The position numbers were made by a program, and so were the translations under genes. A stretch of 64,000 bases of DNA from positions 84,258,005-84,322,004 of the forward strand of contig CM035165.1 in assembly GCA_020205615.1 (NCBI GenBank), in the 5' to 3' direction. Every line of letters begins with the position of its first letter. Positions within the stretch are counted from its first letter, which is position 1. The notes under the pieces are model-generated. The model was not told the DNA's origin. It worked only from the letters and a program-made list of their open reading frames with translations, and did no database searches. Positions 34,807 through 46,050 of this stretch are shown piece after piece. The DNA comes from Panax quinquefolius. Taxonomy: Eukaryota; Streptophyta; Magnoliopsida; Apiales; Araliaceae.

Positions 34807-35082
34807 ATGTTACATAAATATGTGAAAGACTCGAACCATATTATTGAATTAGAACCGGACGAGATAGCGGAAGATTTAACGTATGAAGAGGTATCTATTA
34901 AAATCTTGGATAAGAAAGATCATATTCTACGCTCTAAAGTTATACCTCAAGTCAAAGTTTTGTGGAGAAACCATTATGTTGAGGAAATGACCTGGGAGTT
35001 AGAATCTGAAATGAAATCAAGGTATACTCACCTCTTCGACATACCAGGTACACACCTTAATTTCGAGGACAAAATTTCATAA
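34807..35082 (+). pseudogene. E4 chromodomain
   Basis: Open 91-codon frame: MLHKYVKDSNHIIELEPDEI, then VIPQVKVLWRNHYVEEMTWE and YTHLFDIPGTHLNFEDKIS, ending TAA. The aromatic and acidic chromodomain positions lost in E1 and E5 are present here. It is separated from the preceding frame by a small frameshift near 34795-34810. The polypurine tract follows immediately. Confidence 0.85.
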
Positions 35083-35093
35083 GAAGGGGAGGT
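35081..35093 (+). promoter_or_regulatory. E4 polypurine tract
   Basis: AAGAAGGGGAGGT directly before the 3' LTR start TGTAAG at 35094 and overlapping the pol stop codon. The minus-strand counterparts CCTCCCCTCCTT are at 20801-20815, 49225 and 60524. Confidence 0.8.
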
Positions 35094-35811
35094 TGTAAGA
35101 ACCCAACTTTTATGAATAAAAATTAATTTCTCTCGAAATATATTTTTGAATATTATGGTGTGGATTTGATATAATATTATAGTTGTGGGTAATATTTACA
35201 AATTTTTCAAAGTAAGCAAGTGGTTATATAATATTCGATTGGTCGGGGAATATTCTTTTTAACAGGGAATATTCATACGACGACACAATCATTGGTGGAC
35301 CCCAATGTTGAAGTATTGTCGTAGTAAAAAATGACAAAATTATCTTTTATAAAAATAATAAATGGAAGTGTTACCGTTAAAACTGTTGAACTACCCGAAG
35401 AGTAAAAAAATGAATGTCTGGCGTAGTTGCATAATAGCACACGGTATTGGTTATTGATGCTTACGTGAGAAGTCACTCAGTTATGCTCAATTAGTGCAAC
35501 AGTAATTGCTGCATTATATCTCTCATATTATTGATTCGATTATTGTCACAATATCATCTGCATAATAGGATATATTATTAAATCAATAATTGAGATGACA
35601 AAGTTATTCATATTATTAAATTGCAATATTGACAATGTCTAGAAGTTCTGTCAAGGAGAGGTTTGGTCACCTAATTGCGCGCCAATATGGAGAAATCCTT
35701 ATTGGAAAGCCCCTTCTTTCCTGGGAACGACCTGGTTGTTAAATATTGTGAGTTATAATATTAATGATGAATAAGTTCGTGTTGATTAAGGATGAAATTT
35801 ATAGTTCCATT

Positions 35812-37335
35812 TGTTAGTTCCTGGTTGGCACAATAGTTATCTAGAAGGGGGGGGGTTGAATAGATAATTAAAAATCTTTTCATTTTAAACTTGTTCGTTG
35901 ATGATGATTAAAACTTAGCGGAATCAATGTTTATTTTAATCTCCTTTACGAAGTAGTGGAGTTATGATAGAGAGACAGCTATAGCAGTTATGGCAGATAT
36001 AACAGTTATAGTATGAACATAAAAGACATGATCGTTTTGTGTGGTTCAGAGAACTTAAAGCTCCTAGTCCACTCTTCTATTTCTCGAGTAGGAAATCCAC
36101 TAAGGATGCCTTTTACAACTTCTGAATCACACAGATTCTTTCTAGACCAGCAGTCTAGGAACTTCTTAGTTCTCTCTTGAACTCTTCAAGTCCAGTAGAC
36201 TTGGCTCTCTTACAGTTCACTTAGAACTCTTCAAGTCCAGCAGACTTGGTACTCTTTTTTATTTGATTGGTAGATGTTGAGTTCTTGATGATTGCTACTC
36301 AGTTGTTGTTTAAGCACTTGTTCAATAGAACTGAGTGGCTGAGCAAGCTTTGCTATTTTTCAGAACGTAGAGTTGAGCTTTTAGAGAAGTTCACGTTGTT
36401 TGTTCAATGCTTGCTTTTCTTTCTCATCTACTTGATTTGCATATATGTTATCTTCAAAAACTATCCATTGGATCCATCCGTTAAAGCATTAAATGCATTT
36501 GACCTTTCTGATCTTTGATGGAGATATTTCTGCACATCTTCTAAATTGCTTTCTGGCCCACTGACACAGCAGACAGCATTCTCACCTAACACCTGAAAAG
36601 GTGTTTTTCCCCTTACCCATGGTACTTTCAATAGCTTCTTTAATACGCTTCTTTGTTGCATGCTAAGGATATTTCTAATGACTTTGGGACTGGTGAGTAC
36701 TACAACATTTAGAATCCATTCCTCATTTGTTGAAGTCTGTCTCTACTCAAATCATGAGGCTTGACATTTTTGACACAAGACAGATGATTCAGATCGTGAT
36801 ACTCTACGATTTAGATCATGGTACTCTACAATTCAGATCGTGGTGACTTGTCGCATTGGTGCCTGGTCTGATGCTATCAGCCGAGAGCACTACGATTTCT
36901 CTTAAGTCTTTGCACACTACGATCTTCACTTGCTTGAGTTGTAAACTCTACATTTTTTAGGGCATTCTACGATCTCTGAGTTGGCTCGACAAAAGTTGGG
37001 ATCACTCTACGATTTCCGAAGAGGCCCTTCAAGGCAGGCACACTACAATCTTTGAAGTTCTACGTTTCTGCCTTGACTTCTGCAATGTTGATCAGATTGA
37101 TAAATTACGATTTTTTTCTCGAAGCCTATCTATTACATCTCAAGATCAACCTAACAGCTTTGATCTTTTCTATCTATACATTCAATTACAGAATGATACA
37201 CGTTAGGAGCTTAGATCAACCTAACAAATTTGATCTATCACTAAGTCCTTGAACATATATTACTTTGAAGGATTTTACAAATAATCATGAGCATATACAT
37301 TAAAACATCAAATCATAATATGCATTCTCCCAACA
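35812..37335 (-). repeat. Copia 3' LTR
   Basis: On the plus strand TGTTAGTTCC...TTCTCCCAACA, so TG...CA in element orientation starting TGTTGGGAGAATGC. The distal end has the run of G followed by TTGAATAG (35846-35863) common in Sirevirus LTRs. It contains two direct repeats of GAACTCTTCAAGTCCAG.AGACTTGG (about 36179 and 36226) and five CTACGAT heptamers (36804, 36890, 36917, 36967, 37007). 1524 bp. ORFs inside it are not genes. Confidence 0.85.
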
Positions 37336-37347
37336 ATCTCCCCCTAT
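37336..37347 (-). promoter_or_regulatory. Copia polypurine tract
   Basis: Minus strand ATAGGGGGAGAT directly abutting the LTR start TGTTGGGAGA. This form is typical of Sireviruses. Confidence 0.8.
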
Positions 37348-37541
37348 TTGATGTTGACATAACCAAGGAGATTAGTTGTCATGATTATTAGTGTCTAGAT
37401 GTATTTGCAGGAAATTTAAACATGACTTAGTATTTCAGTGAGCAGCTGAAATTTATAGAGAATAAGCATGAATTTATTGATGATTTAAGAGTATTACAGT
37501 TTACCTTTACATCAATAAGAATTTAAAATTTTACTTATCTC

Positions 37542-40500
37542 TATTTCTTTGGTCTTTTCCTTGGAGGATTGGCATACTCCTCAGCCCTTCTTTTCCTGCT
37601 CGCTTTATCCCTTCTGACTATCCCTTCCAGCTCACTTGGGCTTATCCTTGGGTTGTGATCATGCCTATTCATGAATACAGGATCTCCAATTGGCATTCTT
37701 AGGCCTGTGGTGGTCACATTTTATGAGCTGGTAGCTGGCCCTTGACTCCTTATTGGCTGAGCCATCAAGACTTCCTGCTGATCAGATCGTTGAGTCTGAT
37801 TGCTTGATCATGGAGTCTGTTGGTGGAATTATCTTGTAGGAGGGCTTCTTCCTCTGCCTCTGCCCTGGCCTCCTTGAACTCCTTTCCCTTTATTCTCCCC
37901 CTTTATGTCAGCATCAAGGGTTCGAATGTTTGTAGAAAGTCGATTTACTCCTTGGACAAACTCGTGGAGTTGGCTTTGTGTTTGAGCAATGTCCTCTCGA
38001 CTTCCCTTGATCAGGGCTTCAGATCTAGCTTCTTTGTTTTGGAGGTTAGTTAGAACAGTGTCAGTTTGTTGTTCCTAGTTTACATAGGCTCTCTAAAATT
38101 CTTTGACTGAAGCTTTCAGGTTGATGATGTTCTCCATCATAAGGTTATTTTGGGCTTCTTTAGATTTCTGTAATTCAAGAACAGCCTCTCTTTGTTTGGT
38201 GGCTATCCAGAAGTGAATATCATCCCTGTCCTTCATGCTTTGAATCATTTCCTTGATAATTTCCCTCAGCTTCTTTGTAAGCTCAGCGTTCAGAGTGCCT
38301 GGGAGATTATTTGCAGCAGTGATCATTTGAGTTAGCCTGAGATGAATAAGTTCTGAATGAGTTTACAGGCTCTCATCGATGTTCTTGACCGCGTTCTTGG
38401 ACACTTCATTCAAGTCATCTTTCGTGGGCAGATTTGTGAGTGGATCACTGGGTTAAGGATTGTTTACCGGAGGGGACGTTTTCTGGGATTGATCTTGCAG
38501 GGAGTAGAGGGCAAGATCGAGGCTAAAATATTCATTGGAGGAAGAGGATGGAATATCTAATGGAGGGGCCTGTGTTTGGGTGTCTGGAATATGTGGCTCT
38601 ACGATTTCTCCTTGGGACTCTACGATGGGGCTAGAGTCAGGAATCGTAGAGATGATGGGAGTTGGGATCATTATGAAGTTGACTGTATTTGGTTTCTCAG
38701 TTACAGAATTTTGGAATTCTGTAACTGGAAATTGATTTAGTGGATGAGGAATCACTTCCAACCATCGTGGGAATTCATAAAAGTGGCTAAATGAGGATGA
38801 TGGCAGGTGATTAACTCTGAAGAGTGTTGGGATAGACAGTACCTCAGGTTTATCCTTTGAGGAAGAGATGTTGGTGAGCAACTTCTTGGCAAAGTTGAAT
38901 CTTCCTGGGAATCCATTGGCTAGTACTGAGATGGCTGGATACTCTTTGAAGCTCCAGAACATGTGATCCCAAGAGTTTAGGATTTGGGCTTGATGATATG
39001 GCATCATGGGTAGGTAAGAGAACATCTAATTATAGAGATAACTGCTATACCCATTTTACCCACAGCTACGATCTCGATTTCGTCATCTTCATCCTCTTCT
39101 CTGTTTTCGTTGGAGGATTCCATTATCTCAATGGCCTCTTGATGATCTTGCACTGGTTTTTCTTCATTTCTGGCAGGGACCTCTTCTTCTGCCATGGAGA
39201 TGTTATGAGCCTCCCCTCACCTTGATCATCTTCTTGTACGATCACTAGCTCCCCCTCAACTTGTGTATTCTCTATCATAAGAATCTCAGGGATCTCCCCC
39301 TCAGCTAGAGCATTGTCCTCTTGGCTTGCTTCGGACAGTTCCTTTTTGGCAGCCATATTCTTGTCTTCCTCCTTGAGCACTTTTTCATTTTCAAGGATAT
39401 ATTTCTTGACCAGCTTTCTCCTTGATTTTCTAGGCTGAGCCACAGCCTCAGGACTTTCTTGAACCTTAGTTTTGTCCTGTTGGACATCCAATATGCTTGA
39501 TGCAGCCACTTCCTTGCCTGATATGCTTGGTCTGGTCTCTACGATTGAGAAGATGGAAGGCCTTTTGGTTTTGTGGCTGATTTTATTTTTCTCCAAAGTA
39601 ATTTGAGATATGGTGTTTCTATCTTCTTCAAATTTCACTACCGTTGCTTCTTTCTCAGGATCCTTAGAGTCTCAATGTCAGAGGACTCTACTAGTTTATC
39701 AGTTGTGGATCCCTGGGGTTCTTCTTCCATTCTAACCTTAAGCTTCCTCTTACCCTTATTTTTTCAGACAAGGACAGAGGGTTCTCCTTTGTTTGCTTCT
39801 TCTTCTTCTTCTTTTTCTTCAATTTCCTTGACAACAGACATGTTTCCTGGAAGGCCTGAGTCCTTCAGATCACCAGTTCTTCCACTGGACTCGGTCATCA
39901 TTCGAACATTCTCAGCTGGGTTCCTCTTCCAATTTTCAAACAATTTCTGGGTCATTCGTCTGTTTGGGTTGATAGCTTCTCTTTCTTCATACCCAATTTT
40001 GTCACCCAGGGCTGACTGTAGAATGATACTTATGAATCGCCCGTATAACATCTTTTGAGGGCTTTTTGACTTCTTTGAGTTGGTAATCCACTTCCCAATC
40101 CATTCAAGTAATAGGGCTCCATAGTTAAGTTGTATTCCATAACATATGGCAGTCATGAGCTTAAGTTGTACTTCATTCACAGAGTCATGACCTGAGCTCT
40201 TGCAGCATATATATTTCCCAACTATATCAGTTAGAAATTCACACCTCTGTGGGAACTCCTTCTTCTTGTACCCTTTCATATAAGGGAGTTTCTTGTGATG
40301 CATTCTTCTAAGTCCCTCTTGGAAGTCTACGCTATCTATGACTAGATGCCCTTCATTTTTGAGACCTAGGGCGAGGTTGATGTCTTCGGTCTTCAGTCTG
40401 ATTTCCACTTCCCTTACTCTCGTAGTGATGGTGTCATTTTCAAGCACACCATTCCTGTAGAATTCTTTCACTAACATGGGGTGTGTCTGTGCTCAAGGCT

Positions 40501-40613
40501 TCTTTGAGACCTGCCTTCTTCAGTAAGGCCAGAGTCTTGTGGAATTTGGGTTCAGCTATTTTGAACTCGTCAAAACAGAGTCTGTAGCCGGAGATTACAT
40601 TGGAAGTCGCCAT
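37542..40613 (-). pseudogene. Env-like third ORF of the copia element
   Basis: About 1,020 codons in pieces from MATSNVISGYRLCFDEFKIA (ATG at 40613) to a basic end RKRRAEEYANPPRKRPKK (stop at 37542-37544). The N-terminal domain (40613-39764, one frameshift near 40480) has LNLALGL-like and YGIQLNYGALLLEWIGKWI segments resembling the plant transposon protein family seen in such ORFs. The middle (39638-39123) is very acidic and Lys-rich. The 39025-38453 part is Ser/Pro-rich, and 38326-37900 looks like a coiled coil. Position after pol fits the env-like ORF of Sireviruses. I see no convincing signal peptide or membrane segment. Function unknown; broken by several frameshifts. Confidence 0.7.
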
Positions 40614-40866
40614 TGATTTTCTTGCTGGAAGTGAGATTTGACTGAGCTTTCTTCTGATTTAGGGTTTCTACTTTGAGAGAGGATGAGAGAGATAATCTTC
40701 TGATTTCAAAAATATGATTTCAATTTGTACTTGTAACTTCCATCTCTCCTTTTTGCTTAGTGAGACAGGTGTCGACTTTTGCTTGGCTCTACGATTTTGA
40801 CTGATAAGGATTGTACTGATTTTCCCTTGGCTCCTGCAGAGCTGAGGTGTCCTTAGGGAGGAGGGA

Positions 40867-41066
40867 CTACGATCGTCGAGGTAGTTTTGTGATCGTTGAG
40901 TCTGTCCAGCATTTATCGTGTCTGAGCTACGATCATCGAGTTTGTCCATCATTCATCGTGTCTGATCTACGATCGTCGAGTTTGTCCATCATTCGCTGTG
41001 TCTGATCTACGATCGTCGAGTTTGTCCATCATTCGTCGTGTCTGATCTACGATCGTCGAGTCTGAC
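40867..41066. repeat. 40-bp tandem repeats between copia pol and env-like ORF
   Basis: CTACGATC.TCGAG-headed units at 40927, 40967, 41007 and 41047 spaced exactly 40 bp, with a divergent unit at 40867. Each holds the palindrome CGATCG. It lies in the non-coding stretch between the pol stop (41396) and the env-like start (40613). Confidence 0.9.
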
Positions 41067-41395
41067 CGGATCTTTGTGATGAGTTTTTGACAAAGCATTC
41101 TTTTAAGGTAACTTAGGAAGGGCCAACCTCTTGGAGTGAGTCAAGGGTTAGGTTTGTTCCTGAGGCGCTTATCAGATGGATTGCTGTGTTTTGAAGCTTA
41201 TCATAATAGGATGCATCTTTGTTGATGGGCTTTTGTCATCGTTGAGTCTACACTACGATGGTTGAGTCTTTGCTACGATCGTCGAGGTAGTTTTGTCTCT
41301 TCAACTCTACGATCGCGGACTTCCCTTGATCATGTCTATGATTTTGAGTTTAGCCTTTGTATCTGTTATGGTTAGCACAATCTAGAGCATATATT

Positions 41396-41950
41396 CTATG
41401 GTTGTAGATTTAGCATACCTAGCTCACTTATTAACTTATTAAATCTGGATTCATCTAGAGGTTTTGTAAAAACATCAACAAGTTGATTTTCAGTAGGGAT
41501 ATATTGTAAAGATATAGTTCAATTTTGCACATGATCCCTGATGAAGTGATACCTTATTTCTATATGCTTAGTCCTAGAATGCATAACAGGATTATGAGTT
41601 ATTATTGCTATGGCACTTTGTGTTATCACGGTGAATAGGAATAGATTTGAAATCAAGCCCATAGTCGCCTAGGTGATTTTTCATCCATAGATCTCGAAAG
41701 CACAAAGAAATGCCAAAGATCAATGTATTCAAAACCTGCGGTTGAAGTAGATAATCTTTGAGTTTTGCTTTTTGCTAAACCAGACACAAGTCTGTTTCTA
41801 GCAATTGACAAGTGCACCGGTACTATTGTTTCATCTATCTATTTTGCATCCCGCAAAATCAAAGATCTCATGTATCTTGTTAGTTCTAATGAGGATTCCT
41901 TGGGGTACCAAAGCCCTAAGTAAGGTGTACCTTGAGATACCGAAGATCCT
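41396..41950 (-). pseudogene. Copia RNase H
   Basis: Minus strand: RYLKGT.YLGLWYPKESS (about 41925), NRLVSGLAKSKTQRLSTSTA (about 41740), then CDNT.AIAITHNPVMHSRTK, HIEIRYHFIRDHVQN, and the conserved end SLQYIPTENQLVDVFTKPLD, stop at 41396-41398. Frameshifts and one in-frame TGA near 41525. The Asp of CDNT is preserved. Fits the copia order INT-RT-RH. Confidence 0.82.
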
Positions 41951-41952
41951 CT

Positions 41953-42908
41953 TTACAAAGCATGCATAACTATCCAAGAAAGATTCTCGTCCGTGGCATA
42001 TCCAAGAAAGATTCCTTCGCCTAACTTCAATGAAATTTTGTCAGTCATCGCTTCCATTGTTGAGAATGTAGTATGCACAAATAGAAAATATGAAAGTAGC
42101 CGACACTTGGCTTTCTTCATTTCCACGGTTCGTAGGGCGCCTTCTTGATCGTAGAGTGTATCGGTGATCCTGCTTACTGCGTGTATCATGTAGTGTTTAC
42201 TGATTTTCCGCTAGAAAAGTATTCAAGCAGATGATTTGCTGCCGCTAGTAGAGTTCTTCCATTTCTATCAAGGTTCTTCTTTCTTTCGCCTACTCCATTT
42301 TGTTGAGGAGTTCGTGGAGTCGAAAAAGTTATGATCGATGCCATTGTTCATGCAGTAATCGGTCCATTTCTGAGAAGTCGAATTCTCTTCCATGATCACT
42401 CCTTATGGCCTTGATTTTCTCTCCTTTCTCATTCATCACCAGTCTGAACATCTTGATTAATTGGGAGCTCGTTTCATCTTTTGAAGTTAGGATGAATACC
42501 CATGTGAATCTGCTGTAGTCGTCGACTATAACTAGAGATTATCTTTTTCCTCCAAGACTAGTTGTTGGAATTGGCCCAAATAGATCCATGTGAAGCAACT
42601 GCAGGGGCTTGTCGATAGAGTTAGCAGTTTTGCTCTTAAATGAGCTTCTGGTTTGCTTTCTAAGCTGACAGGCATTGCATGGCCTTTCCTTTATGAAGTT
42701 GAAGTAGGCCAGCAACGAGATCTTTTTATGCTAGTTTGGACATGCTTTTGAAGTTTAAGTGGGACAACCGTCTATGCCACAGCCAGCCTATTTCTTCAGA
42801 TGCTTTTCCCAGAAAACATATTGTCTCGTCTGAGCTTAGTTGACCGAGATTCACTCTATAGACATTTCCTTTTCTTGTCCCGATTAGCTTTACAGCAGAT
42901 GTCTTCAA
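41953..42908 (-). pseudogene. Copia GAG-preintegrase and integrase, joined to RH with RT missing
   Basis: GAG-preintegrase at 42908-42726 with WLWHRRLSHLNFKSMSKLA (the His-His pair of the zinc region). Integrase core text follows at 42700-42200 (CNACQLRKQT-like, then a segment coding DDYSRFTWVF.. near 42510), heavily frameshifted. The late integrase motif LGEGIFLGYATDE appears at about 42000. Immediately after (41950) the frame passes to RNase H, so the whole RT domain, normally several hundred codons, is absent. Confidence 0.75.
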
Positions 42909-43019
42909 ATCTCTGACTTGACATTGGTTGTTGAGGAATGTTACTTGATGACCCTTGTCGCAGAGTTGGATGATGCTTAGAAGGTTGTGTTGGAGACCTT
43001 CACATATGCTACTTTGCTG

Positions 43020-43600
43020 AAAGATACTGCACCATTACTAGCAGAGCCGTATCCTCTTGTCTTGCCCGAGCCATTGTCTCCAAAGATGACTGAGGGACCC
43101 TCCTTTTCTATGTAGTTAGATAGAAGGGCTTTGTTCCCTGTCATATGCCTGGAGCATCCACTGTCCAGATACCATGTTGTGATCGTGGAGCTCTTATCCT
43201 GTCAAAACATTGAACCTTCATTTTGGTACCCATATTTGCATGGGTCCTTCTTTGTTAGTGCTTTTGGGGACCCAAATCTGTTTAATCTTGGGTCTCTCAT
43301 GCATGGACTTATCATAACACTTGGCAGCCTTGTGACCATATCTATTGCATATAAAACATCTAGTATGATGCATGCCTATGTGTGTATGATGATTCATGCC
43401 TGAACCACTGTATTGATGTAGATCAGTGGTTATGCCATGCAGTGCAGTTCTTAAATCATTTATGTCTACATCAGGTGAGTCAAAGTCAAATACCTCATCG
43501 AGACTTACATCATTGATGTAGATCAGTGGTTATGCCATGCAGTGCAGTTCTTACGTCATGTATGTTGAAAGTATCGAAGTCAAATACCTCATCGAGACTT
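43020..43600 (-). pseudogene. Copia gag end and protease
   Basis: CCHC knuckle CFICNRYGHKAAKC (about 43320-43361), then a segment with IKQIWVPKSTNK and protease TWYLDSGCSRHMTGNKA (about 43140-43185) with the copia DSG active site, then SVIFGDNGSGKTRGYGS. The gag part upstream carries a direct duplication (43411-43600) and stops at the deletion junction with E4 LTR sequence. Confidence 0.78.
43411..43600 (-). repeat. Approximately 100-bp direct duplication in copia gag
   Basis: ATTGATGTAGATCAGTGGTTATG at 43412 recurs at 43512, and both copies end in CAAATACCTCATCGAGACTT. The second copy has a few substitutions and a small deletion. It encodes the gag C-terminus DVSLDEVFDFD..PDVD and sits exactly at the truncated end of the element. 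Confidence 0.85.
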
Positions 43601-43901
43601 TCATTGTTCTCTTCAGGAAATAAGAAAGTAGCCAGGACTAGTCGGGGAATGGAGTGATGGTCCGAGATGGTGTTATAGTAGTCCTCACTATTCTATAAAA
43701 TAGTGTGAAAATAAATGTAATGAGGGCTCTATTTGAGAGTGGATATTGTCTAGAAGGCAATATTCATGTTTAAACTCTCAGCTATGTTTTGTTGTATATT
43801 ACACGACGTTTGTATAATTAAGTTTGTATTTGTATTTTGTACCATGTATTTGGCGACTCAAGATGGGTGATGTATACCTGTTTTGGGGGCATCACAGGTA
43901 T

Positions 43902-44669
43902 GACCCTGATTGTGGTCTCTTGGTTGAATATACTCATTATCTCGCTCTAATAATTGAGCCCTGTTTACAACATCTGAATATAAAAAAAATTTATGAGAGA
44001 TAAGATATTGCCAAATCTCGGGTTTTAGACCTCTCAGAAACATCTGCGTCATTCGTTCCTCATTCTCTACCAAATGAGGTGCAAAACCGATAACTCGTGA
44101 ACTTCGCCAGATTGGGACACCGTCATGTTGTTTTGTTCCAGTCTGATAAACTCTACCTCCTTTATATAACGAATACTTTCAGGAAAGTACTTGTCATTAA
44201 ACAGTTTCTGAAATGTTTCCCAAGACATGTTGAGTGCGGCTGGCTGGGTACGATTCATAGACTCCCACCAATAATCTGCCTCACCACGGAACATAAAGGT
44301 GGCGAATGGAACCTTTTGTTCCTCCGTGCATCCCAAGACATCAAATATCTTGGTAATTTGCTTGACCCACATTTTCGCCATGATCGGATCCTGCTTTCCC
44401 GTAAATTCTGGTGGTCCCAACCCTTTGAACTTCTTGGCTATGACAAGTCGTGCATTGCTATCATTTCCACCCGTATTTTGTACACGAGTCTCCCTCGTCT
44501 AATTTTGCATTAACTGCAAAAAGCTTCTAAACATCCCATCATTCATCATTTATTCGGTAGTGTTGCTTAAAGGAGGAATATTGCCTTCCTGTTGCACGTT
44601 CCCCTGGGTGTTGATTAAAGGTGTCTCCACGGTCTCATTCACTCCATTGTTAATATTTCCAGTTGCCAT
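43902..44669 (-). pseudogene. E3 gag N-terminal and capsid part
   Basis: Continuation of E3 gag beyond the E4 insertion. ATG at 44669 (MATGNINNGVNETVETP). A stop lies near 44550 (TTE-stop-MMNDGMF). The capsid-like region 44420-44067 is open with FDVLGCTEEQKVPFATFMFRGE and SWETFQKLFNDKYFPESIRYIKE. A frameshift at about 44070 leads into 44073-43902, MVENEERMTQMFLRGLKPEI, reaching the E4 target duplication. Confidence 0.85.
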
Positions 44670-44834
44670 TCTCAAATACTGCCACAAAACAAGGGTTAAT
44701 TAACATATCACATATTAACCATATGCTTCAACTGACCAACCAAATAAACTTAGGTATAATACACTAACGAAAACTTTCTTGTCTCTCTCTTCCTAGTTCT
44801 ATTCCCCGATCTCTGCCAGAGACCATATCCCTAA

Positions 44835-44846
44835 GCTCTAATACCA
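44835..44846 (-). promoter_or_regulatory. E3 primer binding site
   Basis: Minus strand TGGTATTAGAGC, one base from the canonical initiator-Met site, two bases from the 5' LTR start at 44849. Confidence 0.8.
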
Positions 44847-46050
44847 ACTGTGACGCCCCCAAAATAGGTATACATCACCTATTCTGAGTCACCAAATACA
44901 TGGTACGGAAACAAATACAACTTCAGTAATACAATTGTCGTGCAAAAAAAACAACAACATATAATCGTGAGTTTGAATACAAATATTGTCTAATAGACAA
45001 GATAAAAACTCAAAAGGAGTCCTCATTACAATTATTGATACACTATTTTACAAAATAGTGAGGACTACTAAAACAACTATCCTGAACCATCACTCCATAC
45101 CCCGGCTAGTTCCTACTATGTTCTCACCTCTTGAGAAGAAAAATGGAACAAAAAGGAAAAAGGGTGAGCTCAACTAACCCAGTAAAGAATATTATGACTA
45201 AGATAATATACAATAAATTATCATTAGTCTTCAACAGAAAAAAATCTGATAGAACATAATAGACAACAAGTTTTAGATCAACAACTGCACGAAACAACAA
45301 TCCATTAGAAGAGTCAAGTAGAGAATGAATTCTACTAGCTTCTAAGATTTAAAAGTCCATCATCAATATTTTATCCTTGTAACATCAATCAATATACATC
45401 TTGAATCAAATATTTATCTTTGCACTACAGACCAAAGATATTCATTTGTATCACCAGTTGGTCATGTTCATCTCAACACCTGTTCATCTTTGCACTACAG
45501 GCCAAAGATATTCATCAGTTAATCATTCATCTTTTCACTACATGCCAAAGATATTCAGTAATATCATCATTTAGGATTGATGATGATGAAAAATATCTTA
45601 AAGAAAACGACTTCAGTGAGACAAAAGGACAAATATTAGGGATTCGTATTACAGTTTATCCAAGTTCAATAATACTCCATAATAACCCATTTGTGAAGTA
45701 GAATTCAAAAATAAAGATCAAAACATAGATACAATCAAAGATAGTAACCATAATAGACATCTTGGACAAAAAGGAGAAAATTTCATTTTTCGGTGAATAG
45801 TGTCGTATTCGTGAATAGTGCCGTATACGTGAATAATGTCGTATACGTGAATAGTAATCCAGACACAAAAAGTTAGAAATTCCATAATAAAATTCATATC
45901 AATATTTTGGCATAATGATATTGAAGAAAATAATATCATTTACGAAGAAAATAACATCCCTTACCTCAAAATAACAGTATTTCTAATCGGAATATCGGTA
46001 TAAGGCTAAAGGAAACTTGCACTGAATATAAACTCACAAAGTATCTAAAT

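Larger units (their letters stand above)
35812..43600 (-). mobile_element. Ty1/copia Sirevirus-type element, 5' end lost
   Basis: Minus-strand copia element. The 3' LTR is 35812-37335, the polypurine tract 37336-37347. Going upstream come a large env-like ORF (40613-37542), a repeat-rich spacer, the RNase H end (41396), GAG-preintegrase, integrase, protease and the end of gag. The 5' LTR, most of gag and nearly all of RT are missing. The inner boundary is a deletion junction at 43600/43601, so no target duplication can be checked. Clade assignment rests on the G-rich TTGAATAG LTR end, the AGGGGGAGAT tract and the extra ORF after pol. Confidence 0.85.
24681..43896 (+). mobile_element. E4: plus-strand Ty3/gypsy, TSD GGTAT, inserted in E3 gag
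   Basis: Only plus-strand full element. Ends are TGTAAGACCCC (24681) and GGGGGCATCACA (43896). GGTAT occurs at 24676-24680 and 43897-43901, and the interrupted E3 gag is continuous across it. It contains 5' LTR, primer site, gag, PR, RT, RH, INT, chromodomain, polypurine tract and 3' LTR, and is itself interrupted by a solo LTR (27838-30427) and a copia element (35812-about 43600). Coding is decayed by stops and frameshifts, more than in E3. Confidence 0.93.
35094..43896 (+). repeat. E4 3' LTR, split and mostly deleted
   Basis: Pieces 35094-35811 and 43601-43896. The left piece matches the 5' LTR from its first base up to ATAGTTCCATT. The right piece resumes far downstream at TCATTGTTCTCTTCAGG (equivalent to about 27405). 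About 1.9 kb of LTR between them was lost together with the 5' part of the copia element, so the TATA region and hairpin array are gone. Confidence 0.88.

Noticed and set aside
36267..36518. 83-codon ORF in the copia LTR
   Set aside because: LTR sequence without similarity to coding families, in the sense opposite to the element.
38535..40058. Plus-strand ORFs over the env-like region (38535-38735, 39573-40058)
   Set aside because: Shadows of the minus-strand env-like frame, whose codon pattern and start and stop are consistent over 3 kb.
40927..41066. CRISPR-like 40-bp repeats
   Set aside because: No spacers; simple tandem repeat in the copia spacer.
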